Below are positions 1-12,296 of a stretch of DNA of 64,000 nt, one piece after another (the stretch's first letter is position 1; each line of letters opens with the position of its first letter). Source of the stretch: Tyto alba (taxonomy: Eukaryota > Chordata > Aves > Strigiformes > Tytonidae); assembly GCF_018691265.1 (NCBI RefSeq), contig NW_024881282.1, positions 49,111,122 through 49,175,121 of the forward strand, in the 5' to 3' direction. A program made the translations under genes and the position numbers. The notes beneath the pieces were generated by a model. It was not told the origin of the DNA. It saw only the letters and a program-made list of their open reading frames with translations, and did not search any database.

Positions 1-1788
1 AATAGTCTTCTGCATCTAATTGTTTATATCAGTCATTCTTCAGGGACTCTGGAGTTATGTAATTTAAAATTTATTCTAAGTAAAATCAGAACTCGCTTAA
101 ATTCCCAGCTGTGCCTTATCCCCTTTCTTATTGGAAAACCAAATACAAAGATACATGCTGTCAAGCAGTATTGTGCCTGGCACAGGACCAAGGAGTGACC
201 AGGTCAGCTGCTAGATAAAGCTTTAACTGGTGCCCCAAAAAACAACTCAGAAATGCTCATTTCGGCACACAGGACTCTTTAGAGTGAGAGACACTCTAGG
301 AAAGCTGTGTCCAGCAGGACAGGAGATATAGAGCTAGGAGAGATCAGCCTTTGAGGAACAAAGGCATAGAAGAGCCTCCGCATAAGCTGGGGCTTGAGTC
401 AGGAAAATGAGAGCAAGAGACCCCTACAAAGGCAAAAGCTGGAAGGACGGGGTAGATAGGGATCACTTGCTCACTGGCAATATGGGAACATTGAGACATC
501 AAGTGAGCTATCAGGGAGCAAGTCCCTTTTGGGACTACTCATGTTAACAGTTAAAAAGAGATCGCTAAATGAAACCCAATACGGTGCCTTTATGTCTGCT
601 TTTATGTTTTTTATTATAACTTTCCCTTCCAAGGTCTACCAGCAAATCCACTCTGGGCAGCAAAATAGGCAGAATCAGAATCTTTCCCTGCAGGTGTTGA
701 TGGATGTTAGAGTTTACACCACAAAGGCCATGGGAGAAGGTGTAGGTTTGTGCTAGTGGCTCACGCAAAGGAATTACCGCTGGAGAGAGAAATCTAAAGG
801 AAAATCATTACAAACTCAGATTTTTTTCAGGTTTTTTGAGTGACTTTCAAAATTGTGTGTTGAATTTATTTATATCATCTTTTTTTGAAAAGAAATATAA
901 TAACATATACTACCTTCATTAGTAATTTATGAAGTACATGAACACTTGCAGTGTAAGGAGGACTTGATGCTCAGTATACACGATGTCTTAATTTGAATGT
1001 AACTTACTGTCTCAGAGTTTGCAGCTAGCAGTTCATGCAGGGATAGGATCCACTTATTGTGGTAAAAGTGGTATTTATCTAGTTTTTCTCTAGTTTTGCA
1101 TGCTCCCACTTGATCTTGGAAGCACCTTGAATTAAGCCTCTGATCTGTAAAGCATGTTTAACCACTTCTGCAATATGTCTTGCAGTGAGCTGAGAAGCCT
1201 GTGGGAATTCTGTTCACTCTCTGAATTTTTACAACTCAGAATAAAATGAGCCTCTGCCTAGCATTACAATTTTCAATTTGCCTCATGCCAGAGGTTCTGA
1301 AAAGGTGCAGTTTTCCTTTCTTTTTCAGCTAGACAAGAACAATAAGCAGAAGTCAACATTAACACTGCATATTTTCAAATATTTACAACTTTTTTTAACT
1401 AAACCTTCTGTGTTCAATTAATGCAAGCTTTTGGGTGGCTCCTTCTGCTCATAAAACAAGAGGGAATGCAAGCCTTGTTGCATTAGGGAGTTTCTGAACT
1501 GTCATGGTGGTTGTTTAAAAGAGATACAGAGCTGATTATCACATCTTGGTGGCAAGGGGACAAGTTTTGAAAAAGTTCTGGACATCATCAGAGAAGTCAG
1601 AAACTACCCGCTGTTGTGGTTTTTTTTTTTTTTTCAAAACTTGAGTGTTGATGATTGTATTCTCTATTCCAACACCTAATCCCTGCATATCTGTGAAACT
1701 AACCTGACATCTTCAAGATAAATGTGTATTGATTTAGCACTTGAAGATAGTTTAACATTTCAAAAGTCTTCTCAGTAAAAGAACATTA

Positions 1789-1789
1789 T

Positions 1790-1826
<37 letters not shown>

Positions 1827-1950
1827 TCTTCTTCATCATCGTCTTCTTTTTCTTCTCCTTCTTCTTCTTCTTCATCATCCTCTTCTTCTTCTTCTATTTA
1901 TCATCATTATCATCGTTATCATTAAAATTACCATTATCATTGTCATTATT
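1789..1950. repeat. Imperfect triplet microsatellite, TTC then ATC/ATT
   Basis: The tract begins as (TTC)n broken by CCTC and CATCATCG interruptions. From about 1895 it passes into ATC/ATT triplets (tatcatcattatcatcg and similar). The triplet register is kept almost throughout, which suggests one expanding array that diverged by point changes. One strand is nearly all pyrimidine in the first 100 bases. It is not part of a convincing reading frame. Confidence 0.9.
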
Positions 1951-4351
1951 GATATCCGCTGTGTTTCTGTGCATTCAAATTACAAGTAAACACTGTGGTT
2001 TAGATGCCTCCAGAGAGTGTCTCTGCCTGGTGTTGATAGGTCTGTCACATCACCAGAAACCTTTCATCCACCTTTCAGAGCCCTCTCCTTTTTCCCCTCT
2101 TTCTGGCTGCAGCAGCCCACGTTCTCCTGCCCTCTCTGAATCCAGTGAAGCCAAGAATTTCTTCCCTCTTCACTAGCTAGCGCTCAGCTGCAACAACGAG
2201 CTGCTTTGCACAGCAGGACACAAACCGAGCACAGCACTGCCGCAGAAGCGTTAATAAGGTGCCACCTTCTGATTGCTTAAAGATGTGCAACCCCCTCTGC
2301 TAGTTTTTTAAAGTCCCCTGAACAGACAGACCACTGGACAAATGCTGTAATTTGTCTGGGAAAAATCATGGGACCTTCAGTGACAGGAGCATCTAGATTT
2401 GGATAGTGAGGAAACCTCCTTTCTTTAGATGCAAGGCTGTTCAGAAATAACAATCTGACACAATTTTGAGTTATATTTAAAAGATTCCTGAGTGCTTATA
2501 GGATCCTCAAATTTCAGGAATATTTCCAAACTCCTGTATGAATATATAGCTTTGCTATTTATGCCGAATTATCTTAAACTTGTGATTAATGAGTTTTTGT
2601 GTTTCCTTTGTGACTTGTTTTCCATTATGATTTAATGAAACAATGGTGGCTGAACAATAAATCTCTAGGACCATCCTCTACCAGAGATGTTCAGATTTTG
2701 TCTTCTGTCTGGTGAGGATGAAGGTGAAGGAGGGGTTCTTGCTGGACACCATATCTGTTTCTCAAGTAGAAGTGACTACATTCTGGTGTCCCTGTAAATA
2801 GGGGGTTCAAATGAATCCAGCTTCTACATCAGGCTTCTCATGGGCAAATTAATAAGAACAGGAAAACTCTTGCATCAGACACTGTAGGCATGGGTAAGCC
2901 TTTAAAAGAAGCCATGCCTAAGGGCTTCTTTGGAGAAAATTATATGGTGTTATTGAGCTATGGATATGTGCTAGAATTTGGTAAATTTTCAGATGAATGG
3001 TGCTTATCTGAAAGTGCCAAAAGTGCAAGACAAATATGATGTCGAGTATAAACATTCTGATGAAAAATTGTCAGATACAAATAAACACCACACACTTATA
3101 TTCAGAGTTTCAAGTTTGTTTTTGAAAGTGGTGGTTTCCATGCCTCATTCCTTTCAAAGGCTATCTTTTGAAATAACCTTGACAGGAAATGGCTGTTTTC
3201 TGTCCTTCTCCTCCTAGGAAAGAAGGTTGGAGTTATGGACACCTCTTGAGGGCTGTTCCCCTTCAGGACCTGTGGCAAGGGGCAGACTGTGTGGCTGGGT
3301 GGGATTTGGGGTAACCCAGCTTGGTCACTGTGGGAGGAAGCTATTCAGCTCAACAGTGCCAGGCATTTTTCAATGTCTTTCTGCACTCAGCAAGAAAACT
3401 GTTGTTCTCCCTTATCCTTACCAGAGCTTCTCCTCCTCTTGGCTCTCCAGAGTCTCTGGTTTGGTGCTCTTGGCCATGTGGACATTTGGGGGTGAGTGGT
3501 TCATGAGGGCTGCTCAGCCCTGACAACACTCTCTGCCTTCATTTACCATTCCCATATACCTGCAGAATCAGATCTTTTATTCTCAAGGTTATAGCTTATG
3601 GTATATGTGTGCATTTCTCTAACTCTATTTGAGATGATAGGCTCTTCTATAGAGTGCAGTGTCATGAGCTAATGTTTGTCCAAAGTGACATTTCTCTGGT
3701 TTTCAGTTTAACCTTTAGACTCTCTGTGCACATGCCAGTCACACACAGCTCATGAACACCCTCCCCACTTGTAGTTCTCTGGCTTGTTGTCTGGTCTATT
3801 AACAGACTGCTCTTTGAGAAGCCCCAAATCACCAGCAAATGGACATGCTACATCCTGTGGTGGCTGCAGGCAACATCTGACTTATTTTTAAAAATCTGTA
3901 GATGTGTCCTGCTGTTTTCCTGTAAGCACACACACACCTCACAAAGGAAAACAGTTTGAACCTGTGTTCATCCCAAAGATATTGTCCATGAAATTACTAT
4001 TCTTTCATTCAGCCAGTTAGCTCCAAAGTTCTTCCAGGTAAATTAATCATGTGTGAAGATACTGTTTCTAAAAGTAAGGAGTTGTGCATAACACCATTCA
4101 GTGTCCTCCAACAGTGCTTCCAGCAAGAGTCCTCCTGCCCTTCTGTGCTTGCAGACAAATTCTCTTTGTTTCAGTTATAGAAATGCATTACAGTTGTATA
4201 AAGAACTGTACATAGTTCTGAATCACTTTCAGTCTAGCTTTCTGGGAAAGATCAGGTGCCCTAAGAATAGGGAGGACCTATGGGGAATTACTGTATATTA
4301 AACCAAAGCATTTAATGGTTAAGTCTTTCTGTAAAAACTGAAATTTTTCAG

Positions 4352-4375
4352 AAAAAAAAAAAAAAAAGGGGGGGG
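4352..4375. repeat. A16-G8 homopolymer pair
   Basis: Sixteen A residues are followed directly by eight G residues, about 60 bases before the recognisable start of the CR1 copy. It is a simple tract. It is not the CR1 tail, because CR1 ends in 8-base repeats and this copy's 3' end lies at 4944. Confidence 0.85.
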
Positions 4376-4435
4376 AATTTTATTTTTAGAAAAGCTTTCT
4401 TTGATAGTGAGGCTAGTTCATGTTTCAGTAGTATC

Positions 4436-4944
4436 AGTGTGTGCAGTGCTGGGCTCCCCAGTAAAAGAGAGGCATTAAGCAGCTGGAGAGAGTCCAGCGA
4501 AGGGCCACAAAGGTGTTTAAGGGACTGAAGCATCTCTCCTATGAGGAAAGGCTGAGAGAGCTGGGACGGACTGTTCAGACTGGACAAGAGAAGTCTCAGG
4601 GAGAATCTTATCAGTGTGTGCAAATACCTGAAGGGAGGGTGCAAAGAGGATGGCGCCAGTCTCTTCTCAGTGGTGCTCAGTGACAGGACAAGAGGCAATG
4701 GGCACAAACTGAAACATACAAGGTTCCATCTGAACATCAGGAAACATTTTTTTATTGTGAGGGTGACAGAGCACTGTCACAGGTTGCCCAGATATTGTGG
4801 ATTTTCTGTCCTTGGAGATATTCAAAAGCCATCTGGACATGGTCCTGGGCAATCAGCTCTAGGTGGCCCTGCTCCTACAGAGGGATAAGACCAGATGCCC
4901 TGCAGAGGTCCCTTCCAACCTCGATTGTTCTGTGATTCTGTGAT
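4436..4944 (+). mobile_element. CR1 LINE, 5'-truncated 3' end
   Basis: CR1 is the dominant non-LTR retrotransposon of birds. This copy keeps only the last half kilobase: the end of ORF2, which encodes endonuclease and reverse transcriptase, plus the short 3' UTR. Matches to the remembered avian consensus include gagagagtccagcgaaggg, the stretch tcctatgaggaaaggctgag, the aggacaagaggcaatgggca block near 4685, and the closing ccttccaacctcgattgttc. It ends at 4944 in the family's hallmark 8-base repeats (ttctgtga, about two copies), which fixes orientation and the 3' boundary. The 5' break near 4436 is approximate. Small insertions, for example near 4565, show that it is old and dead. Confidence 0.93.
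4616..4860 (+). pseudogene. CR1 ORF2 C-terminal remnant
   Basis: An open frame reads into the final segment of CR1 ORF2. Visible family motifs are [12 protein letters not shown] and [19 protein letters not shown], matching the conserved C-terminal RGNxxKL and RKxFFxxRVxxHWxRLP pattern. The invariant-looking HW reads HC here. The catalytic reverse transcriptase and endonuclease domains are absent because of 5' truncation, so this cannot make an active protein. The frame opens inside the element and has no promoter or start of its own. Confidence 0.85.
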
Positions 4945-5160
4945 CAATGAGACAATGACTTGCATTTCAAAATATATACTGTAAATCCTTTTTTCTATAT
5001 CTTGCTATTGTCATTATTCAGCCTTTGTGGCCTGCCTGCAACAAAGGGGTGGTTAAAATCAACTTAAGAGATGTGAAGGGAACATTTATTCAGACAGGCT
5101 ATTTCATTCAAGTATATAAAGAAATGTCATTATGGATTGCAAGAATCATTCTGTTTCTAG

Positions 5161-5183
5161 AAAAAAAAAAAAAAAAAAAAAAA
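5161..5183. repeat. Poly-A tract (A23)
   Basis: Uninterrupted A23. I see no retrotransposon body ending in it and no flanking duplication, so I call it a simple homopolymer and not a retrogene tail. Confidence 0.9.
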
Positions 5184-8100
5184 GAATACTCTTCCATCAA
5201 TTTATATAAGCTCTACTTTTGTAAGAGGATGTCCAAATGATTGGTGCCCATTTTTAATGTGCATAATGCTGGAATCAAATTATGCCCATATGAGGACACT
5301 GGTCTTTGAAACCAAGCTAAATCAATTGAAAGAAGCAGATCAACCTTCCTCATGAAAACAACGAAGCTTCTAATGTTCCCACATGTTTCAGAATAACAAA
5401 TCCTTGTCATGATCATGCTACTCTGAAAATGGAAAAAAGTCATGACCTCCAGAAACAGTATTCTATTATTTAGGCTAACTCTGAAAATTACAGAGTTCCA
5501 GATGTGGAAGACATTGAACAGAGCACAATAAAAAGAGAGTTAAGCATTCATTAACAAATACTGACATTTACAGTCTGCCCTTGGACATCAATTATTTTTT
5601 ACCTGGACCATGTATCCTGATTATTTTACTCCTCCTCTATTTTGCACACCTTTTAAACATGCAGGCCTGCCCCAGGAACTTACTTGCAAATTCCTAGAAA
5701 GTATCAAGGCAATATTAAACTTTTATGAGTAAACCTGGTGCTACTTTGTTCTTTATTGAAATTGAATCAATCTCAGTAGTTACTGATCCTGTTTTTTAAT
5801 GGGATTTTTAAGAGGGCCAAAGTAGTGAGGAGTGTTTGAGCCTTCATGTAAAGTAATAGCTAAAAGACTGCAGCCAATATTTGTGGCTTATTTGTGATTA
5901 TGTTTAAAAACTAAGCAAAAATTATGACAGACACTCGGTATGCATATTATTAATGAATTACTCTATCTGCTAGAGATCTAGTTATTGCCAGAGGACCTTC
6001 TTCCTTTTACAATCATCTAGTACATTGGCAATAGACTAAAACATACATATACATTGCCAGTTGCCCGTCTGTTTGAGGGAAAGCTGCTAAGATACCCAGA
6101 GTCCTTTCCTTCAGAGCTTACTTTCTCCATTTGCTGCAAAAGGCTTGACTTAATCGCCTTTCAATTGCACCTAAAATCTTAAGCGTTTGTCATGCTTCTG
6201 GAATATGTGGGTTTTGTATCTGTGTGATAAATTTGGGGAAAGTAAGTATAAGTATATTATTAAGTATACATTTTGAATAAATAATTTTAAAAGAAAGTGA
6301 TCTTTGTTGGTTACGTGTGGTACTCTTAGCTTGATAGCTCACATTATGCTTCTGTCTAACCAATTTGAAAAGAATCCTTTGGAAAAGTACCATTTCTGTA
6401 AATTTTTCAGTTATTCAAAACCTAACCTGAATGATATACATATGTATGTGAAGGTTCCTCAAAAACTTCACAAAAAGAGCAGGGCAGAATGAAAATGTTA
6501 ATTCCACAAATATTTGGGAAAAAAATAGATTTGTTTATACTGACAAGTTCCATTAAAACGCTGAAATTTTAAACAGCAATAGAAGTTTTAATGAAATGTT
6601 ACAATCTTTCAACAGCTTCCTACATTTAAAACCCCATGTAATGTATACATTATTAGTATACAAATTAGAATCTGAGAATTACTATTTTGTATTTTATTAA
6701 AATGAAGAAAGCATTTGTTTTTTTCATACTGACAAAGTTAAAATATGAATAATTAGCCTCTCCTCTAAGTCACTCGGTACACTGACATGCTGTTCATGAA
6801 GCAGATCATAATCATCTCTGAAAAATGATAATTAAATCAGCCTTTAACTAAAGATACCATATTTTTAAGGTTTCACTGTGAATCTACATTCATTTGTAAA
6901 GGTATTATCTTAACAGCTGTCTTTGACAGTACACATATTTTGTGCTTAGCAAACCATGAATATTACAGACAATGTTGAAACTCCATGGCAGGTCAGATAT
7001 GGGCTCTGCCTGGGACTTTTGAATGCCAGGAGGACTCTTTTTTATTCGTATCACTGCAGGACTAGCCTGGAATGTTTGGGTCATCTCTGAAATTTTTAGA
7101 TGCTATACAAGCAGGGGACAGTGGGACAATTCTTATTTCAGCATAATTGTAAATCACATAGAATTTCCTCCATTTATCACTTTACTAAGACTTCTAATAG
7201 AAATCAACCCAAATTAGCTTTATTTTATTAAAAGCTTGCACTTTTCATCCATATAATCATAATTTCTGCCTTTACTACTTATTACTACATGCAGGTAGGG
7301 GATGTTTTATTGGGTTATCTTACTGTTACAGAGAAGTTTCTAAATTTTTAAAATAATTCTTATAATACACTCATGCAGTGACTGCTGATCAAATCAGTGT
7401 CTTTGAAAGAATTAGTTTTCCCCTGGTTTATGAAGGCATCTCCTGTCCTTCCAGCTGCAAAGTGGTACCTGGCTGCCATGTCATGTCCACCATGACACAA
7501 AGTGACACAAGTCATTTGAAACTAAGACACTTATAGCAGAGTAACACTCAGATTGAGAGCTGTAACTGCTATAAAGTTTTTGCCCTTGTTGGTGCCAGCC
7601 ATGTGGGCTTACCTGAAATCACCGTCCTTGACTGCAGTTTGCTTAAAAACATTGATGTGAAACTTTTCCACATATGAAAAAAACCCACACATTTTTTTCA
7701 CTCCCTCTTTGAGAGGCAAAACCAAGCTCAGACAAGTAGTGCGAGTTTAGTTTTTCCTGAATCCACTATCTGATTTAGCCCTGGAAAAGTATTTTCTCAA
7801 TCCTTGCTTATATACTTTTACTCTGAATTTGCTGTGAGTTGCATGGGACATCAAACAGATGAGATAAAAACCTGCCTTAATTCTACGGCTGGATTTGTTT
7901 GTTGTCCCATCACTGTCTGTACTGAGACTATGGAGCAGCTGCTGGTTTTGCTTTCCAGACTTGCTTTCTTGTTCCTAACCCACCAGTGGACTCCAGATGC
8001 CAGCACAAGCAGGCGGAAATTTTTGGCATTAAAAGGTTCTGATCCAAATTTTTTTATCTTTTTTGTTCTTGGATGAAATTTGTGGTGAAAGTACAGCTGA

Positions 8101-8992
8101 AATTTTAAATTGTAAGCCCTTTTAGAATTTTATGCATTAATATTATTCCTAGATTCATCTGTAGCAGCTTTCATTTCTCAAAAGCATATTTTCTCACTGA
8201 GAAGCTATAGTTAGTGAGCTAAACCTTATGATAAAGCTATTGTGAAAAGTTCCCATGTAAGTCAGAAAATGAATGGGTTTAAAGCAATTTATGAAAGATT
8301 ATTTGGGTTAAATCATACTCTTATTTTTTCAGCAAGCTCTAGTCATTTTACTGCCAAGTATAGGACTTCTGCTCTTTGTAGAAACACAAGATGGGAAGGG
8401 GATCCTCGCATCCTGAAATCTTCCCATCTTCAGTTTCAGGTACAATAGCATATATGCCCTTTCAACGTGCGAAGCGTTGGTCCTGCATCCCCTTAAAACA
8501 GCCCAAACTAATGAGTCATGAAGACCAGAGAGCATTGAACATTACTGGTGGGGATGTGACATTCCCAGCTTCATGCACTGTTCAAACACCTGCATCGTAT
8601 TCAGATTGTCGGGGGTTAGCAAAGAAAACAATGGCAAGAAAGTAATATAAAGTATATATACAGTAATGTAAGGTAATGTAAAACTGTAGGGCATGGCTGC
8701 CCATTAGATACAAACGGACACTTGTAAGATTACAGGCTTTAACAATGACTTTTGACACACTGAGAGAGGCACCCTGCATTTCAGATGCTTATGTGTATTT
8801 GTTCATACACTATATACTCTCCCTCTTGAGCATATTTCTGCTTTTTACATTTTATTGACTCCCTTTCAAACACTATGCAGGAGTCTGTGCTCCTCCCTGA
8901 GGCAGAGTTTGCTCTCAGTACCTCTTCTCATCCCCTTGCTATTACCACAAGATAGATCAAACACAGGAATGTGCATTTTCCAAGTGCATCTG

Positions 8993-9029
8993 TTTTTTTT
9001 CTGTTTTTTTTTTTTTTTTTTTTTTTTTT
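8993..9029. repeat. Poly-T tract (T8-CTG-T26)
   Basis: Two T runs separated by CTG, followed by gatagatagatata. It is a simple repeat with no element body recognised on either side. Confidence 0.9.
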
Positions 9030-9864
9030 CGATAGATAGATATAAAATCTGGATGACAGATTATTTATTGAAAAACAATGTTACCTCTTTATTGTTTCTG
9101 TTAACGTCAGAACAGACACATTTCATCCAGATTTGCACACTCAGAGAGTAAAACATTACATAAAAATTCAAGGCCTTTATTTCAACTTAGAAGAGGCAAG
9201 CAGCTCAGTTTTCTTTACAGTAAAAGAGATACCACCAGAAGAGCATCTGCTGAGGGACAACAGCAGCAAAAGAATTTTGCTCACTATAACACAAAAACAA
9301 ATATAGTCTTTCCTTAGTAAATTTAAAAACAGTCTAAAAATAGTGAAGATATTGAGCAAACAATAAAAAACATTTATTAAGAACCAAATTTCCATTGTCT
9401 TAATTTCAGAAGTTATGATATCTTTTTCTACAAAATAAATAATGTGAAATCCTCCCACTTTCAAGGTTTTCTTTGTTCTGGAAGTAATATTAAGTCAGTC
9501 TGCATGAGAGTGGAAAATAGGAAGGATAAACTTAAGTAATCTAAGTTATTTTTCCAGAAGGAAATAATTTACAGCCAAGTAACTGCTGAAATAGGTACAT
9601 TAAAAGAATCTGTGCTCTGTTCATTCATTAAATGAATTAATGTGCTCTGTTTAACATGATGGACCTTTTCCTGCCTCGATTTGGGCTAGTCCATTCTGAG
9701 GGCTGTTCTCCAAGCTAACCTCAGGCACCTGTATGGGCTTTTTTCAGCTTCTAGCCCCAGGATGATCCACCTGGGTTGCTTCTGATTCTTGAAGCTCTCT
9801 CTCTGGAGAACTTCCCATCTTGGATGCTCTCTCTCAGGATTAGTAGTCAAATAAAGCCCAGGAA

Positions 9865-11382
9865 ATCACAGAGACATTGAATGGGATGGTTTGGGTTGGG
9901 ATGGACCTGAATGATCACCTAGTCCCAATCCCCCTGCCATGGGCAGGGACCCCTTCCCCCAGCCCAGGTTGCTCAAAGCCCCGTCCAGCCGGGCCTTGGA
10001 CACTCCCAGGGAGGGGGCAGCCACAGCTGCTCTGGGAAACCTGTGCCAGTGCTTCACCACCCTCACAGTAAAGAATTTCTTCCTTGTATCTAACTTAAAT
10101 CTACCCTCATTCAGTTTAAAACCATTACCTATCCTCCTATTATTACTGTTCGTAATAAAGAGTCTCCCCATCTTTCCTGTAGGCCTTCTTTAAGTACTGG
10201 AAGGCTGTTATAAGATCTTCCTGGATCCTTCTCTTCTCTAGGTTGGACAACCCCAACTCTCTCAGCCTGTCCTCATAAGGGAGGTGCTCCAGCCCCCTGA
10301 TCATCTTTGTGGCCTCCTCTGTACCCACTCGAGCAGATATATCTCCTTCTTATATTGGGGACCCCAGAGCTGGATGCAGTACTCCAGGTAGGATCTCATG
10401 AGAGTCAAGTAGAGGGGGAGAATCAGCTCCCTCAACCTGCTGGCCACACTTCTCTTGATGCAGTCCAAGGCACAGCATGCTTTTTGGATTGCAAATGCAC
10501 ATTACTGGCTCATATGCAGTTTTCCATTCGCCTACACCTCCAAGACATTCTCTTCAGGGTTGCTCTCAATCCACTCATTGCCCAGCATTTATTTGTGCAT
10601 GTGATTGCACTGAACCATGTGCAGGACCTTACACTTGGCCTTGTTGAACTTCATGAGGTTTGCACAGGCCCACCTATCAAGTCTGTCCAGGTCCCTCTGG
10701 ATGGCATCCCTGCCCTCCAGCATGTCGACTGCACCACACAGCACAGTGTCGTTGGAAGGCTTGCTGAGGGTGCACTCAATCCTACTGGCCATGTCACCAA
10801 TAAAGGTGTTAAATAGCACCAGTCCCAGCCAGTGCAACCATCCAACCAATTCCTTAGCCATTGAGTGGTCCATCTGACAAATACATGCCTCTCCAATTTA
10901 GAGACAAGGATGTCATGTGGGACAGTGTCAAGTGTTTTGCACAAGTCCAGGTAGATGACAACAGTTGCTCTTCCCTTATGCACCAACACTGTAACACTGT
11001 CATAGAAGGCCAACAAATTTGTCAGGCATGATTTGCCCTTGTTGTCTGTCACCAATCAACTCCTTATTTTCCATGTGTCCTAGCATAGCTTCCTGGAGAA
11101 TCTGCCTCATGATCTTGTTGGACACAGAGGTGAGACTGAATGGCTTGTAGTTCTCCAGATCTTATTTTTTATCCTTTTTAAAAATAAGGACTATGTTTCC
11201 CCTTTTCCAGTCAACAGGAACTTCACTGGACTGCCACAACTTCTCAAATATGATCGATAGTGGTTTAGGAACTTCAACTGTCAGTTCTCTCAGGATCTTC
11301 AGATGCATTTTATCAGATCCTATGGACTTGTGCACCTTCTGGTTCCTTAAATGGTCTCGAACCTGATCTTCTCCTATAGTGT
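9865..11382 (-). mobile_element. CR1 LINE, long degraded copy, 3' segment
   Basis: This is the 3' part of a CR1 on the minus strand. Its 3' end is on the left at about 9865, with tattered terminal repeats (atcacagagacattgaatgg) followed by a tract like the family's tggtttgggttgg end. Reading leftward along the minus strand gives reverse transcriptase, the ORF2 C terminus and then the short UTR. The copy resumes at about 12297-12515 on the far side of an LTR, so both parts come from one insertion. Compared with the remembered consensus it lacks roughly 100 bases around 10823-10838, where the text jumps from caccagtcccag to gcaaccatccaaccaattcc. Frameshifts are scattered through it. It is inactive. 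Confidence 0.93.
9940..11382 (-). pseudogene. CR1 ORF2 reverse transcriptase remnant
   Basis: Fragments of the CR1 ORF2 protein appear in several minus-strand frames. In protein order they are: HKSIGSDKMHLKILREL then WKRGNIVLIFKK (about 11340-11162, N-terminal RT region); [14 protein letters not shown] and [18 protein letters not shown] (about 11040-10900, RT motif A with its Asp kept); [15 protein letters not shown] (about 10710-10670); [14 protein letters not shown] (about 10290-10250); and RKKFFTVRVVKHW (about 10085-10045). The catalytic FADD box reads P-S-N-D at 10748-10759, so the key aspartate pair is broken. Frame changes and the deletion near 10830 confirm a pseudogene. In other copies the endonuclease domain would lie upstream. 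It is missing here through 5' truncation. Confidence 0.9.
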
Positions 11383-12296
11383 TGTCATGAACTGAGCCCA
11401 GTGGGCAAATGAGCACCACCCAGCCGTTCACTCACCCCTTGCCCTGTCAGGAATGAGAAAGAGAAAATGAAGTAAAATTACTCAGGAATCCAGGTAAGGA
11501 CAGGGAGGGTTGCTTACCCATTATGGTCACAGGCAAAAGACAGACTCATTAGGGGAAGAAAAAAGAAAGCACATCACTTTAATTCCAATGCTAAAAGAGA
11601 CAACATTAACAGACGGAGTGTGGGACAGTGAGAAGCGCCACCAAAAAACACCTTCCCTCCACCCCTCTCTTCTTCTTGGGCTCAACTCTGCTCCTGATCT
11701 CTCCACCTCCTCCCCCAGTGGCACAGGAGGCAGGGGAAAGGGGTTACAGTGAGCTTGCTGCTCCTTCCTTCTTGAGATGGGGGGGTGAATGCTGCCCATT
11801 ACTCCCCTGTTTTACGTGGCTCCCCTCTCACTGGAGGCAGTCCTCCATGAGCCTTCTTCAGAGTCAGTCCCTTCCATGGGATGCAGCTGTTCCCGAGCTG
11901 CTCCAGCCTGGGTCACCCCTGCGTGTTGCAGTCCTCCCAGCGCCAAACCACAACAGTGGGGGGCCGCTTCCCCCTGTCTGAGTCCCGGCTTCCTTTAAAC
12001 TTAAACACCTGTCCTGGTGTGGACTCCTCCACAGGTTTCAAGTCGACCTCTGCTCCACTGCGGACCTCCATGGGTGGCAGGGTGGGTGGCCCTGCCATCT
12101 CACCACTGGATACAGGGGGTCTGCTCTGACACACCTCTCCCTCTTTCTTTCTCCTTCCTTCCACTGACCCAGGTGTTGGTCCTTCTCATAACCCCTCCCC
12201 ACAAGTCACCACCCACCCCCTCTCATGTTCCCCTTCTTAAACACATTCTTGCAGACACAACCACAGTCGTTTATTGGTTTAATTCTATCAGAACTT
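11383..12296 (-). mobile_element. Solo LTR (avian ERV type) inserted in CR1
   Basis: This GC-rich block interrupts the CR1 copy and resembles the two LTRs at 21-23 kb. Shared landmarks in order on the plus strand are: tgtcatgaactgagcccag at the left end; the tggtcacaggcaaaagacag block near 11524; cacctcctcccccagtgg near 11704; caccactggatacaggggg near 12101; and ccccttcttaaacacattct near 12230. The sense strand is minus. A TATA-like TTTAAGAAGGG lies near 12232-12243, and a variant poly(A) signal ATTAAA lies at 11578-11583. The left end has the expected TG. The right part, upstream of the TATA-like box, is short, so the 5' LTR end is probably deleted and no clean target duplication is visible. 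No internal viral region is present. I cannot name the subfamily. Confidence 0.85.

Larger units (their letters stand above)
1..4435. other. Unique AT-rich noncoding stretch
   Basis: No gene is supported here. The open frames are short and lack recognisable domains, splice context or low-complexity-free length. The first 550 bases and 3230-3540 are somewhat richer in G and C than the rest, but I recognise no repeat family or exon in them. Small simple tracts include T15 at 1620-1634, a TTC/ATC tract listed separately, a short CA run near 3931, and A16 followed by G8 at 4352-4375. Confidence 0.6.
4945..9864. other. Unique AT-rich noncoding stretch
   Basis: No gene or named repeat is supported. 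Simple tracts are A23 at 5161-5183 and a T8/T26 tract at 8993-9029 followed by a short GATA run. An 11-base direct repeat (tgtgctctgtt) occurs at 9611-9621 and 9641-9651. The open frames in this span (60 to 98 codons) have no recognisable motif, and several owe their length to poly-T or poly-A translated as Phe or Lys runs. Confidence 0.6.

Noticed and set aside
4348..4737. 129-codon minus-strand frame
   Set aside because: Shadow of the sense CR1 copy and of the A16G8 tract.
5161..5183. Poly-A runs (also 36519, 52258, 52551, 56801) as tails of processed pseudogenes
   Set aside because: No cDNA-like body and no target duplications beside any of them, and such retrogenes are rare in birds.
9611..9651. 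11-base direct repeat around attcat-taa-atgaat as a possible small transposon footprint
   Set aside because: Too short, with no terminal inverted repeats belonging to a known family. Consistent with a local duplication.
10307..10816. 169-codon plus-strand frame
   Set aside because: Antisense to the CR1 ORF2 remnant. The sense strand carries the family motifs.
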